NCBI GenBank assembly: GCA_963800865.1
Contig: CAWDCL010000004.1
Coordinates: forward strand, 2,108,001-2,172,000
Length of the DNA: 64,000 nt
Source: JALOKP01 sp963800865
Lineage (GTDB): Bacteria; Acidobacteriota; Polarisedimenticolia; J045
Direction: 5' to 3'
Below, piece after piece: positions 37,539-48,938 of this stretch (position 1 is its first letter; each line of letters opens with the position of its first letter). Under the pieces are notes generated by a model. That model searched no databases. It was not told where the DNA came from and saw only the letters and a list, made by a program, of their open reading frames with translations. Made by a program: the position numbers and the translations under genes.

Positions 37539-38970
37539 GTGACGCCCGCTCGATCCGCCCTTCTTCCCCTGGTCCTCACGCTCGGCGCCGCGTCGGCCGC
37601 GGGCTGCGGCGCCCTGTCCGGCCCACCCCCTCGGCCGGTCATCCTGGTCACGGTCGACACCCTGAGGGCCGACCGAGTCGGCCTCCACGGGTTCGCCTTC
37701 CCCACCCCCGCCCTCGACGCCTTCGGGCGCGAAGGGGCCTGGGCTTCGACCGCCTACGCCCCGTTCCCGCGCACGACCCAGTCGGTCGGCTCGATCCTGA
37801 CCGGTCTGCACCCGCTGCAGCACGGCGGCGACGGCCTGGGGATGCGCCTGCCGGAGTCGGCGACCACCCTCGCCGAGCGGTTCCGCGAGCGGGGCTACGA
37901 CACCGCCGCGTTCATCACCAACATCGTCCTGCAGCCCGGCTTCGGGTTCGAGCAGGGGTTCGAGCTCTTCTCGAACCCCGAGCCGCGCTGGGTCGGCGAC
38001 TCGGCCTTCGCGCTGACCGGCGAGGCGGTGGCGTGGCTGCGGTCCCGGCCGAAGGACGGGAAGCCGTTCTTCCTGTGGGTCCATTACCTCGACCCGCACT
38101 GGAGCTACGAGCCGCGGCCCGAGTTCGCCCGCCGGACCGACCCGTCCGGTACCGGCGCCGGCGACCTGGCCCAGCGCGTGGAATCGGGCGCGGTCCCGTG
38201 GGGCCGGCTGCTGTTCGATGCCCCCTCCGTGCTGACCCCGGCGGAAATCGAGCAGGCCCGCCGGATGTACGACGCCGAGGTGCTGCAGACCGATGCCGCC
38301 GTGGGCCAGCTCGTCGCGGCATTGAAGGAGCTGGGGTACTGGGACGGCGCGGTGCTGGCCTTCGCCTCCGACCACGGCGAGAGCCTGGGCGAGCACGACT
38401 ACTGGTTCGGGCACGGCGAGTATCTCTACGACACGACGCTGCACGTCCCGCTGATGCTGCGGGCCGCGGGGCAGATCCCGCCGGGGACGCGGATCGACGG
38501 CGTGGTGCGGCGTCGAGGACCTGGCGCCGACGATCCTCGCGCTCTCCGGCGCGCCGGTCCCGGCCGGGCTCGACGGCGTGGACCTCGCGCCGGTCCTGCG
38601 CCGGGGCGGGACGGTCGCCTCGCCGCGCGCGACCGCGGTGCACCTCACCGACCACCTGCTGATCCGCGCCGAGAACCCGCGCCGCCCGGTGGCCGGCCGC
38701 GAAGGGCGCTGGTGGGCGCTGCGCGACGGCGCGCAGAAGCTGATCCGGATCCCGAGCGGGCCGGGTGCGTGGGACGAGGAGCTTTACGACGTCGCGACCG
38801 ACCCGGGCGAGACGACGAACCTCGTCGGCAGCCGGGCGGCTGAAGCCCAGCGGCTGCGCCTGCTGCTGCAGACCCTGTCGACCGAACTGCTGAAGAACGC
38901 GCCTACGGAGGACGGGATCGAGTCCCACCCCGACCCGGACCGGCTGCGCAGCCTGGGGTACGCGCGATGA
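37539..38970 (+). CDS. Sulfatase-like lipoprotein (one frameshift)
   Basis: About 476 residues. The GTG at 37539 gives a lipoprotein signal (SALLPLVLTLGAASAAGC); an upstream ATG at 37500 overlaps the divergent sigma start and gives a poorer one. Metal site VTVDTLRADRVGLHG, nucleophile region PRTTQSVGSILTGLHP (Thr where sulfatases carry Cys/Ser), DHGESLGEHDYWFGHGEYLYD, and C-terminal RLRSLGYAR. The frame is restored by removing one G near 38510 (RVEDLAPTILALSG). A third relative of the two minus-strand proteins at 27.6-31.3 kb. Overlaps the next gene by ATGA. Confidence 0.86.
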
Positions 38971-40994
38971 ACTCCCTCTGGTCCCGCTTCCGTACATTCG
39001 TCGAGCGGATGGAGGAGCTGCCGATCGGCCCCGGCGCGCTGATCGCGACGCTGGCCGGGATCATCGCCGTCCGCAACGTGGTGGAGATCGTCGTCGCCAA
39101 GAACCCGGTCTTCTTCGGGCTGGCGGCCTTCGTCCACTACCCGATGGCCTATGTCGCGCCGTTCTTCGCGCTGTCGCTGGTCCTCGCGCTCTGGGCCGGC
39201 GTAGCTTCAGCCCGCGTCGCGCGGCTGATGCTGATGGCCTGGCTGCTCACGCTCGTGCCGCCGATCGCCGACCTGGTGCTGCACCGCACGCACGACACGC
39301 CGACGATCGGCTACCTGCACGCCGACCCGTCGGAGCTGGGCTGGACCTGGATGCACTTCTTCGACCCCGCGGCGAGCTTCGTCGGGACCACGCCGGGAAT
39401 CCGGATCGAGATCCTCGCGGCGGTCCTGCTGGCCGGCGTCTACATCCTGCTGCGCAGCCGCTCGTGGTGGCGGGCCCTCGCCGGCGCGATCACGGTCTAC
39501 TTCGTCTCGCTGTTCTTCCTGTCGCTGATGGTCCTCGTGCACGGCCTGTTCCGGTCCTGGAACCCGTCGCTGACGCGAACTGACCTCCTCTGGGGCGAGG
39601 CGCTCCTCAAGCGGATGGAGCACGACACCGCGCCCGACTCGATCGCGCTGATGTGGCTGGGCCTGGCGATGACCGCGCTGGGCGCCTGCTGGTGGCTCTC
39701 CGAACGCCGTCCGCTGCAGCCCGCGTGGCTGCGCGGCCGCGGCGGGACGAGCGCGGCACCGGGGATGATGCCGCTGCTCGTCGCCGCGATGGCAGCCGGG
39801 ATCCTCGTCGCGCTCTTCCTGCACCTGCCGCTCGGCCAGGCGCTGCTCGTCGCGCCGTACGATGCGCTCGCCATGCCGGGGGCACTGCTTTCCCTCTCCA
39901 TGCTCGCGTCGGCCGTCCTGCGCCCCGACGCTGGCGGCGCGGTGCGCGGGGGGCTGGCGCTGGTCGGCGGCGCGCTCGCGGCGGGGCTCGGCCGCAGCGT
40001 GGCCGTCCCGTTGCTGGCCGCCGTGCTGCCGCTCGTCGTCCTGAGCGCGGCCTGGGTCCCGGCGGGAATGAAGCGCGTCGCATCGATCGCGGTCGGCGCG
40101 GTGACGGCCCTGTCGGCCGTCGCCGCGGGGTACGCACTGGTCGTCGGCCGCGAGGCGCTGGCCCGCGTGCCGAGCGACCTGCTGGTCCTCGGGCTGCTGG
40201 CCGGCGCCGCAGCCGGTGCGCTGCTGGGCGGCGGATCGCCGGCGCCGGGCTGGTTGCGGGCGGTGCTCGTCGGTCTCGCGCTCGGGCTGGGCGGGCTCCT
40301 GCTCGGCGGGATCGTGCTCGGAGGAATCGGTCTCGTCGTCGGCGCGGCGGTCGGGGGCCTCGGCGGCTGGGCCGATGGCGGACTCGATCCCGCACGGCGC
40401 GGCCTCTGGACCGGAGCGCTCGTGGGGATCGCGTTGCTGGTCGTCGCCCGCGGCGCCGTCGCCGTTCCGTCGACGACCGAGCCGCTGAAGGCCGAGGCGC
40501 GCTGCGTCGCGCGGCTCCACGTCGTGCGCGCGCAGGAGTACGAAGAGAAGAAGGAGTGGCTGAACGCGAAGCCGCAGTACTTCGAGGCGCTGAAGTGCGA
40601 CGAGGGGAACGTCCCGGCGCTGCGAGGCCTGGCGCTCGGTCTCCTGGCCAACGAGGAAGGCAAGTCCGATCGCGCGATCGAACTGCTCGAGAAGGCCGCA
40701 CGCCTCGCACCCGACTCGGCCAGCGACCTGTCGAATCTCGCCTCCGCCTACATCCAGACCGGGCGACCGGCCGACGCGCTGCCGCTGCTCGAAACCGCAG
40801 TCCGGCTCGACCCGCGCGATCCGAACGTCCTGTTCAACCGCGCCCGCGCCCTCGAAGACCTCGGCCGCCGCCCCGAGGCGATCGCCGCCTGGGAGGCGTT
40901 CGTCGCCCGGGCCGAGCGCCTGCCCGAATCCGCCGCCGACCTGCGCCTCGCGCGCCAGAGCCTGCGCGCACTGCGCGAGGGGACCGCTCCCTGA
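38967..40994 (+). CDS. Membrane protein with C-terminal TPR repeats
   Basis: 675 residues. The first 170 or so form several membrane spans (AFVHYPMAYVAPFFALSLVLALWAG). More hydrophobic segments follow, including a very Gly-rich stretch (LGGLLLGGIVLGGIGLVVGA). From about residue 510 there are TPR units (YEEKKEWLNAKPQYFEALKC, SDLSNLASAYIQTGRPADAL). I do not recognise a specific family; the TPRs are likely to mediate assembly. Coupled to both neighbours by start/stop overlaps (ATGA, TGATG), so it is the middle gene of a three-gene operon. Confidence 0.8.
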   Translation: MNSLWSRFRTFVERMEELPIGPGALIATLAGIIAVRNVVEIVVAKNPVFFGLAAFVHYPMAYVAPFFALSLVLALWAGVASARVARLMLMAWLLTLVPPIADLVLHRTHDTPTIGYLHADPSELGWTWMHFFDPAASFVGTTPGIRIEILAAVLLAGVYILLRSRSWWRALAGAITVYFVSLFFLSLMVLVHGLFRSWNPSLTRTDLLWGEALLKRMEHDTAPDSIALMWLGLAMTALGACWWLSERRPLQPAWLRGRGGTSAAPGMMPLLVAAMAAGILVALFLHLPLGQALLVAPYDALAMPGALLSLSMLASAVLRPDAGGAVRGGLALVGGALAAGLGRSVAVPLLAAVLPLVVLSAAWVPAGMKRVASIAVGAVTALSAVAAGYALVVGREALARVPSDLLVLGLLAGAAAGALLGGGSPAPGWLRAVLVGLALGLGGLLLGGIVLGGIGLVVGAAVGGLGGWADGGLDPARRGLWTGALVGIALLVVARGAVAVPSTTEPLKAEARCVARLHVVRAQEYEEKKEWLNAKPQYFEALKCDEGNVPALRGLALGLLANEEGKSDRAIELLEKAARLAPDSASDLSNLASAYIQTGRPADALPLLETAVRLDPRDPNVLFNRARALEDLGRRPEAIAAWEAFVARAERLPESAADLRLARQSLRALREGTAP

Positions 40995-43900
40995 TGACCA
41001 CGCCCGCTGCACCTTCTCGCTCCTCCTCTGCCCTGCTCGGCCCGGTCGCAGCCGCCCTGCTGCTGTCGGGCACCGGCAGCCTGGTGATGGAGGTCTGCTG
41101 GTCGCGCCTGCTGAAGCTCGTCTTCGGCTCCACGACCCTGGCGATCAGCACGATCCTCGTGGCCTACATGCTCGGCCTGGGGATCGGCGGGCTGCTCGGC
41201 GGCCGCATCGCGCACCGGCTGAAGAACGGGATCGCGACCTACGGCTGGATGGAGCTGGCGATCGCCGTCTACGCGCTGGCGGTGCCGTTCGTGGTCGGCC
41301 TCTTCCCCTCCCTGAACAGCGCCCTGCTCTCCGGGATGTCGTTCTGGCCGGCGGCGCTGGTGCGATTCGTCCTGGCGCTGGCCGTCTTCCTGCTGCCGAC
41401 CGTCCTGATGGGAGCGACGCTGCCCATCCTGGTCGCGGCCGTCACGCGAGGCTGGGACGACCTGGCGCGGCGCGTCGGGCTGCTCTACGGGATCAACACC
41501 CTCGGCGCGGTGCTGGGAACGCTCGGCGCGACGTTCCTGCTCTTCCCGGCGCTCGGCGTCCGCTGGACGAATGCCGTCGGGGCCGCGATGGACGCCACGG
41601 CGGGGCTGGTGGCGCTGCTCGTGCTGGCGCCGCGCCTGGATCGCGCGCGGCGGAACGAGTCGGTCGCGGTGCCGGCAGCCCCTGAGAAGAAGAAGGCCGC
41701 GCGCATCGCCCGCAAGCCCCTCTCGCCCGCCGCGAACTGGCCGCGCTGGAACCTCGCGCTGCTGTCCTACGGGCTCGTCGGCTTCACCGCCCTGGCCTAC
41801 GAGGTCGCCTGGACCCGCGCGCTGACGCTGATCTTCGGCTCGTCGGTCTACGCCTTCTCGGCGATGCTGGCCGCCTTCCTGATCGGGATCGCGCTGGGCA
41901 GCCTGGTCGGCCGCCGCTTCTTCGACCGGCTGAAGCAGCCGGTGAAGGCCTACGCGCTCGGCCTCGTCGTCCTCGGCACGCTGTCGTTCCTGACGCTCTT
42001 TCTGCTGCGGCAGATGAACGACGTCTTCCTCCGGATCTACGAGACCTTCGGCCTCGGCGGGCGGACGGTCGTCATCGCCTCGTTCGTGCTCTCGATCCTG
42101 GCGATGCTCGGGCCGACCCTGGTGCTGGGCGCGCTCTTCCCGCTGCTGACCCGCACGCTCTCCGCGGCCGGCCGCGAGCCGTCGCAGACGGTCGGCGACG
42201 TCTACTTCGTCAACACGATCGGTTCCGCCGCGGGCGCGTTCTTCGCCGGCTTCGTGCTCATCCCCTGGCTGGGGCTCTCCCGCACGATGACCCTCGCGGT
42301 CGCGATCAACCTGCTCTCGGCCGCCGTGATCCTGCTCTGGCAGACGCAGTGGACGGGGGCGGCCCGGACGGCGCTCGCCGCCGGTGCGGCCGCGGCCGGA
42401 GTCGCCGTCGCGCTCGATCCCGCCGGTCTGGTCGCAGAAGGCGATGACGATGGGGGCCTACTACCGGCCCCAGAACGCGTTCGATTTCGGCATCGAACTC
42501 GAGCCGTTTGAAGGGATTCCGGTCAACGAGATCGCCTTTTACGAGGACGGAGTCTCGGCGACCGTCTCGATCCACAAGCAGCCCGACGGGATCACGTTGA
42601 AGATCAACGGCAAGCCGGACGCGTCGCTGAGGGACATGTCGACGCAGGTCCTCTCCGGGCATCTGCCGCTCATCTTCGGCGGCCCGGTCGAGCGGGTGAT
42701 GGTGATCGGCTACGCCTCCGGGGTGACGACGGGCGCGACGACGCTCTACCCGGTCAAGCAGATCGACGTCGTCGAGATCGAACCGGCAGTACTCGAGGCG
42801 TCGCGTTTCTTCGACAGCTGGAACCATCGGCCGCTCGAGGATCCGCGGGTGCGCGTCATCCTGGACGATGCGAGAAGTTTCATCGGCACCGTGGGCGAGA
42901 AGTACGACGTGATCATCTCTGAACCCTCGAATCCTTTCCTGTCAGGCTGTTCCTCGCTGTTCACGCGCGAGTTCTTCAAAGCTGCCCGGCGGGGCCTCGC
43001 CCCCGGCGGGACGGCTGCTGCAATGGGTCCACATCTACGGCCTCGACCCGGCCGGAGTCGCCTCGATCCTCGACTCCCTGCGCGCCGAGTTCCCGTACGC
43101 CTACGCCTTCCAGTTCCTGCGCAACGACGGCGACCTGATGCTGCTCGCCTCCGACCGGCCGCTGACGCCGGCCGACCTGCCGCGCTGGGATGCGCTCCCG
43201 CCCGCCGCGCGCGAGGACCTCGAGCAACTGCGGCTGCTCGATACCGCGGACGTCTGGTCGCTGATGCGCCTGACCTCGGACAACCTGGCCGAGATCGCCG
43301 CGCTGGCGACCGAGCGCAACACCGACGACTCGATGTACGTCGAGTTGCACGCACCCTGGCGGATCCAGGACTCGATCGACGACAATCTGGCTCTGCTTGG
43401 CCGGTTCGACGACGGCATCCTGCCGGTCGCCGAGACGCCGGGGGCACCGCTCTCGGCCGAACAGGTCGGCGAACTCGCCTATGCCTATGCTGTCGGCCGG
43501 GTCGAGCGCGGGATCGCGACGCGGCTGATCGCGGAGGCCAGGCGCCGGGGTCCGTCGGCGATGGCGCTCTGTGCCGAGGGGTTCCTGCTCGAGTCGGCTG
43601 CGACCCCCGATCCCGGCACCGCGCTGCGGATGTACGAACAGGCCGGGGAGCTGGCGCCGGAGCGCGTCGAACCGAAGATGATGCGGGCCCGCGCCCTGGT
43701 GCGGGCCGGGCGCGACGGCGGAGGCGCTGCCGCTGCTCGACGAGATCCTGGCCACCCAGCCGGAGAACGCACTGGCGCTCGGGATGCGCATGCGCGTCAA
43801 CGGCGCGGCGGGGCGCCCGGCCGCGGCGTGGGCCGACGGGAAGGTGCTGGTCGGCCTGCCGGCCACGCGCTTCGAGCGCGAGTTCTGGGGCGAAGCGGCG

Positions 43901-44218
43901 GTCAACGCCATGGCCAGCGGCCAGACCGCCGAGGGGCTCGAGCTGATGCAGAAGTTCCTCTCCTGGAATCCGATGGCGATCCGCGAGTGGGAGGTCTACG
44001 AGGAGATCCTGCGGCGCTCCGGTCGCACCGCCGAGGCCGACGTCGCCAAGCGCAACATGGAGGCGGCGATCCGCAACCAGATGCTCCTCGCCCACCGCGG
44101 GGCGCGCTACGAGATGCGCTTCGGGAGCAAGGAGACGGCGAAGAGGCTGCTGGAGTCGGTGCTGGAGCGCGACCCGGACAACGCCGCGGCGCGTCGCGAC
44201 CTCGACGCATTGCGGTAG
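40994..44218 (+). CDS. Spermidine synthase-like membrane protein with TPR tail (three frameshifts)
   Basis: About 1,070 residues. The N-terminal half has about 12 membrane spans in two similar halves (WSRLLKLVFGSTTLAIST, WTRALTLIFGSSVYAFSA). The middle is an aminopropyltransferase-like Rossmann domain: VERVMVIGYASGVTTGAT, DVVEIEPAVLEASRFF, DDARSFI and YDVIISEPSNPFLSG. The C-terminus is TPR-like. No decarboxylated-SAM specificity can be read, so it may not make spermidine. Each frame change is repaired by deleting one base, near 42425, 43010 (restoring GGRLLQWVHIYG) and 43725 (restoring DAEALPLLDEIL). Last gene of the sulfatase-TPR operon. Confidence 0.82.
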
Positions 44219-44235
44219 GGCACGGGTCGCGGGGC

Positions 44236-44298
44236 GGGCCGGCACGGAGGCCGGCCCCTACGATCGCAACCTGTAGGGGCCGGCCTCCGTGCCGGCCC
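44236..44298. repeat. Inverted pair of REP-like hairpin elements
   Basis: A minus-oriented copy at 44236-44261 and a plus-oriented copy at 44273-44298, 11 bases apart, so the pair can fold into one long cruciform or hairpin. It lies between convergent genes, 18 bases after the stop at 44218 and 17 before the stop at 44316. Same 26-bp sequence as the other clusters. Confidence 0.9.
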
Positions 44299-44315
44299 GA
44301 ACGTCGGCGCAACGA

Positions 44316-47300
44316 TCACCAGACGGCTTCGCTGCCGTGCCAGTCCTCGGCCAGGACCTGCCAGGTGTAATAGGCGCCCGCTGGGGTCGACAGCGTGACC
44401 TCGACCGTCCCTCCCGCCGGCGGGACGTCGGAGAGCAGCCGATTGGCGTCGCCGCAGCTGGCGCGCGGCAGGTTCGAGGGCCGGCCGTAGAGGTTGTAGC
44501 TGAAGACCTGCATCGGCCGCCCGTCGACCGCGCGCGTCACCTCGCTCCACGACAACCGGAGCTGGCTCGCCGACAGGCGCCGCACGGAGAGGTCCGCGAT
44601 CCCGTCCGGCAACTCGTCGCCTCCCGCAGAGCGCAGCCCCGCGGAGTCGAGCGCCACGACGGTGTAGTACCAGCGCGGGTTCGGGGCCGAGGTCCCCTGC
44701 CCGGTGTGCGTCCACTGCGCGGCCGTCGCGGCCAGCGACGCCAGGCGGTTCCCCGGCGTCAGCGCGAAGGCCGGCCCGGCCGTCGAGCCGTAGACCTCGA
44801 TCGCGGTCAGCGTCGTCCCGGTCCCCCACACGGTCTGCGAGGGCGGCGTCCAGGTCAGCTTCAGGTCGCTCCCCTGCCGTACGACGCGCAGGTCGCCGAT
44901 CGACCGCGGCGGGTTGATCCCGCGCACGAGGTGCGGCACGCCGGTCAGCTCGCCGGAGTACGCTCCCGGCCGGCTGCAGTTCTCGGCCCGCACGCGGATC
45001 CAGTAGGTCTTGCCGTTCTGGAGCGCGCCGATCGCCAGGCTGCGCGCGTCGGCGCCGGCGATCCGCGCCCCCAGCGCCGCGCCGCCGGCCGACTCGGCCC
45101 ACTCCACGCGGTACTGCACGATCTCGTGATTCGGATCGGACGGCGCGTTCCAGCTCGCCAGCAGCTCGCCGCCGGCCTGGGTGTCCTCGACCTTCGTCAG
45201 CGCCGGCGCGCCCGGGCCCGCCGGGTTCTCCGGGATCCCCGAGCGGCAGTCGCTGCGGTCGCCGTAGCAGGTGTCGTTGAAGTTCGACCAGCGGCTCTCA
45301 AAGCCGCTCGAGTCGACCGCGACGACGTAGTAGAAGACCTCGCGGCAGTTGGTGAGCCCGCTGTCGACCAGGCTGGTCGCCGCGGTCTGGCCGGCCTGCG
45401 TGTACGGCCCGCCCGGGGTGGTCGAGCGGAAGACGCGGTACGACGCCGCCCCGCTCACCGCGGTCCAGCTCACCGTCAGCGCGCCGGTCCCGGACTGCAC
45501 GATCGACGTGATCGAGGGGGCTGCCGGTGCCGGCACCGCCAGCCGCAGCGCCGGATCGCCTTCCAGCACGAACGACCGCAGCCCGGTGACATTGTTGAAG
45601 GTCGCGAACTCGGCCCGCAGCCGGGCATCGATCCGCGCGACGACGCGTTCCTTGTTGCGGCCGTAGATCTCGTCGTAGAACGGCGCCACGACCGAGTCGA
45701 TCTCCTGGAGGTAGGTCAGGTGGGCCGGCGCGAAGCCGCCCACGGCCCCCTTCCGCGCCGTCGTCAGCCAGTCCTCCAGGAAGCTGTACCAGCTGTCGTT
45801 CGTCGATCCGACGCTCGAGTCGGCCGGAAAGTGCCCGGTGATGCAGTTCGCGTGGACCTGGAACGACAGCGGCGAGTCGATGGCGATGCCGTCCAGGTCC
45901 TCGCGCGAGCCGCTGGGATCGGTCGGCGAGGCGGTCTGGAAGATCGAGCAGCTCTTGCCCCAGCCCTTGTACTGCCCGTGGCCGACGTAGCTCAGGATCG
46001 CCGCACCGGTGTTGACGCAGGCGTCGACGCGGTTGTTCATCGGCGTGCCGCCGCCCTGGCAGTCCTCGTCCACGGCCTGCTCGTAGACCTTCTGGGCGAC
46101 CGCCGGGCCGCCCGCGAAGTACTGCGCGGCCATCGCGTCGTGGATCGCGGTGAAGGTCTCCGGGGCGCCGGCCTCCATCTCCGAGACGAGGCAGGCGCGA
46201 CCGGCCCAGGACGCCGGTTTGGCTCCCTGCTCGTAGGCCACGATCTTGCGGAAGACCTCTTCCGCCTCGGCCAGCGAGTGGGCCGGGATCCGGCCGACGC
46301 CCAGGTCGGGGATGTCGTCGCTCCCGACCACCGCCGCGAACCAGGTGTCGGACGGGTAGTAGCCGAACTGCGAGTTCGCGGTCAGGTCGAACATCTGCGT
46401 CGGGAGAAGCTGCCGCGCGGGGCTGTAGCCGAAGAAGTTCTTGTAGTCGCGGGTCGCGTCGCCGACGAGCACCAGGAAGGCCGGGGCCGGCGACCAGTTC
46501 GCCAGGGCGTACTCGACGAAGGCGCGGATCGCGCGCGGGTCCTCGATCCCGTCGCTGAACTCGTCGTAGACGTCCTGCAGGTCGATGACGGCCGTCTTGC
46601 ACAGCCGGCCCGGCGCGCACTCCTGGCCCTGCCGCAGCGCGACGAGGCTGCGCAGCCGCGAGCCGGCGCCCATGTCCAGCAGCGAGCGGGCCCCGATCAC
46701 GACCCAGTCGGCGCCGAGCCCGGCCCCTTTGAGGCTCGATCCGAGCGGAGCATCGAGCGACGACGGCGGCCGGTCCTCGCGGACCACGGCAGGCGTCCGG
46801 TAGCCGGCCCCGGTGGCCGCCGCGAAGCGCCGCGTCGCGGGGCGCCCGGAATCGCTCTCGAGCGTGAACCCCCAGCCGCCCGTCGCCGGGCCGACCTTCG
46901 TCACCGCCTTCGGCAGCGCGATCGTCATCCCTGCCGCCGAGGCGGCGCCGTCGGTGATCTCCCACACCTCCGGCTGCGCCCCGAACGCCGAGAGCCGCAC
47001 CTCGCGCTGCGCGTTGGGCGCTCCGAACGCGAGCTGGTCGGAGAGGCCGCGATAGAGGCGGTCGTAGTCGATCTCGATCCAGTTGACGCCGACCGTGTCG
47101 CGCGTCACCGGCTGGCTGTCGGCGGAGCGCCCGAGCGGCAGCCGCACCGTGATCCGCGTCGTCCCCGCCAGCGTGGCCGGGAAGCTCACCGCGCCGCCGT
47201 CCACGCCGTGCGTGAACTCGCGGTAGCCGTCCCAGTCCTTCGTGTCGCGCACCGTCCCGTCCTGCGAGATCTCGGAACGGTGGAAGTTGCGGTTGTACTG

Positions 47301-48654
47301 GAAGCCGAGCAGCCGCACCCGCAGGCCGACCGAGCCGCCCGCCTGGTCCGGTGTGGCGACGAGCTGGTCGAGGCTGACCGGGACCCCGTTCGCGTCGAGG
47401 AACGGGTCGGCGTACCAGTGGTCGAGCCCGTCGGCCGGCACGAACCCCTGGAACTTCTCGTCCTCCTCGTGGTGCACCGTGTCGCGGAAGCTCGGCGGGA
47501 CGGCGTAGAGCCCGTTCGGGGTCCCGGTGAAGGCCGATTCGGCGACGCGCAGCGGACCGGTCGCGGTGTCCAGCCGGTAGACGTTCCCGTCGGTGTAGTC
47601 GCCGTGCTGCCAGGCGTCCGGCTCGAACAGGTCCACGCGGCCGACGGACTGGCCGTAGAAGACGATCGCGTCGCCGGGGCCGAAGACGCCGTCGGTCTCG
47701 CCGGCGACGCGGATCGGGACCTGGATCCCCTGCACGGTGAGGCGATAGCGGCGCGGATCGTTGGCGGTGAGGAACGCGAGGAGGCCCGGCGCGTTGGCCT
47801 GCGCCCACTCGTACGTGACGCGCTGCAGCCCGTCGGCGTTCACGACCAGCTGCCAGGCCGGGTAGGTCGGCGCGGCCAGGGGGCGCCAGCGGGCCGGAGA
47901 GCGGCCCGGAGGACAGCGTCGCCGCGCCCGCCGCGATCAGGGACGACAGCTCCGCCCGCGGCACGCGGGACGCTCCGTGGGCGAACTCCTCGGCGCCCGC
48001 CGCGAACGGGTCCGACTCGACCGCCGCGCGCGTCGCCGCCAGGACGGTCGGCCCCGCCGCGGCTTCGTTCACGCGCAGCCGGATCGTCAGGCGGGTCGCG
48101 GCGCGGAAGCGCCCGTTCGAGAGGTCGACCTGCAGCGGCACGATCTCCAGCGCGGCGAACCGCAGCGTCCGCCAGGCGCCGTCGGCGACGGCGATCCGGA
48201 CCGGGTCGGCGGGCCACCAGCCGGAGCCGGCGGGCCAGGCCGCCTCGTCCGCGGCGCGGTGTGGGTCGCGGGCCGGGTACGGCGCGATCGGGCCCGGCAG
48301 CAGCCCCTCGGCCCAGGCCGCCTCGACCCCGACGATCTCCAGCGCCCCACCGGGCGGGAGGGCGATCCGCTCCTGGCGCGCGGGGAGGTCGGGCACCCCG
48401 GCCGTCCCGACCCGCCCGAAGCCGGCGAGTGAGGGCTCGAACGCGCCGTCGACCTCGGTCCAGGAGACCGGCGGCAGGTCGAGGGTCAGGACCTGATCCC
48501 CGGTTGCCGGGTCGGTCGCGTGGTGGACGGCGGGGCCGGGAGGCACGGCCAGCGCGGCCGGGACGGAGAGCGCACACAGGGCCAGCAGAGCCGCGCGGGT
48601 GGCGCGGACCAGGACACGGCGGCAACAAGAGGGCGCGGGGCGGGACGCGCTCAT
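44316..48654 (-). CDS. Secreted gingipain-like (peptidase C25) protein with Fn3 domains (one frameshift)
   Basis: About 1,445 residues. Signal peptide (ATRAALLALCALSVPAALA). An N-terminal propeptide-like region is followed by the C25 domain, with the catalytic His in ILSYVGHGQYKGWG and Cys in FQVHANCITGHF; preceding signature FLVLVGDATRDYKNFFGYSP and YYPSDTWFAAVVG. At least three fibronectin type III-like domains follow (for example LTVSWTAVSGAASYRVFRST). No T9SS-type C-terminal sorting domain is evident. The frame is restored by dropping one C from a C5 run near 47881 (PLAAPTYPAWQLVVNADG). ATG at 48654; in-frame codons upstream also allow 48681. Confidence 0.83.
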
Positions 48655-48807
48655 CGATTCCGTGGTTCTCCGTACCGGCACCGCCCGTTCGGCGGCGGCT
48701 GCGCCCGCTGACCCCGACCGCCAGAAGATACCGTGAGCCGGGAAACCGCCCCACTCGAATCGGGGGCGATGGCGCGGAGGCCATGCCGCAGCGGGAATTG
48801 CCGAGTT

Positions 48808-48841
48808 CAGAAAAGAAATCGGGCGGCCCGAAGGCCGCCCG
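48808..48841 (-). terminator. Strong intrinsic terminator closing the RiPP operon
   Basis: Minus strand: 9-bp stem CGGGCGGCC, TTCG tetraloop, GGCCGCCCG, then ATTTCTTTTCTG. It lies about 100 bases after the peptide stop and insulates the peptide operon from the C25 gene. On the plus side of the hairpin there is also an A/T tract (T8 at 48858-48865). Confidence 0.85.
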
Positions 48842-48938
48842 TCTCCGTGTGCACACGTTTTTTTTGGAACGATTCCGTTCGAGCCTCAAAAAGGCGGGCC
48901 CTCGGGGTCGCTCCGGCCCCGCGTTACGGGGGCGGGTC

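Noticed and set aside
48846..48865. Second terminator (GTGTGCACAC followed by T8) on the plus strand
   Set aside because: A perfect palindrome leaves only a 4-bp stem after a loop is allowed, and no plus-strand gene ends there.
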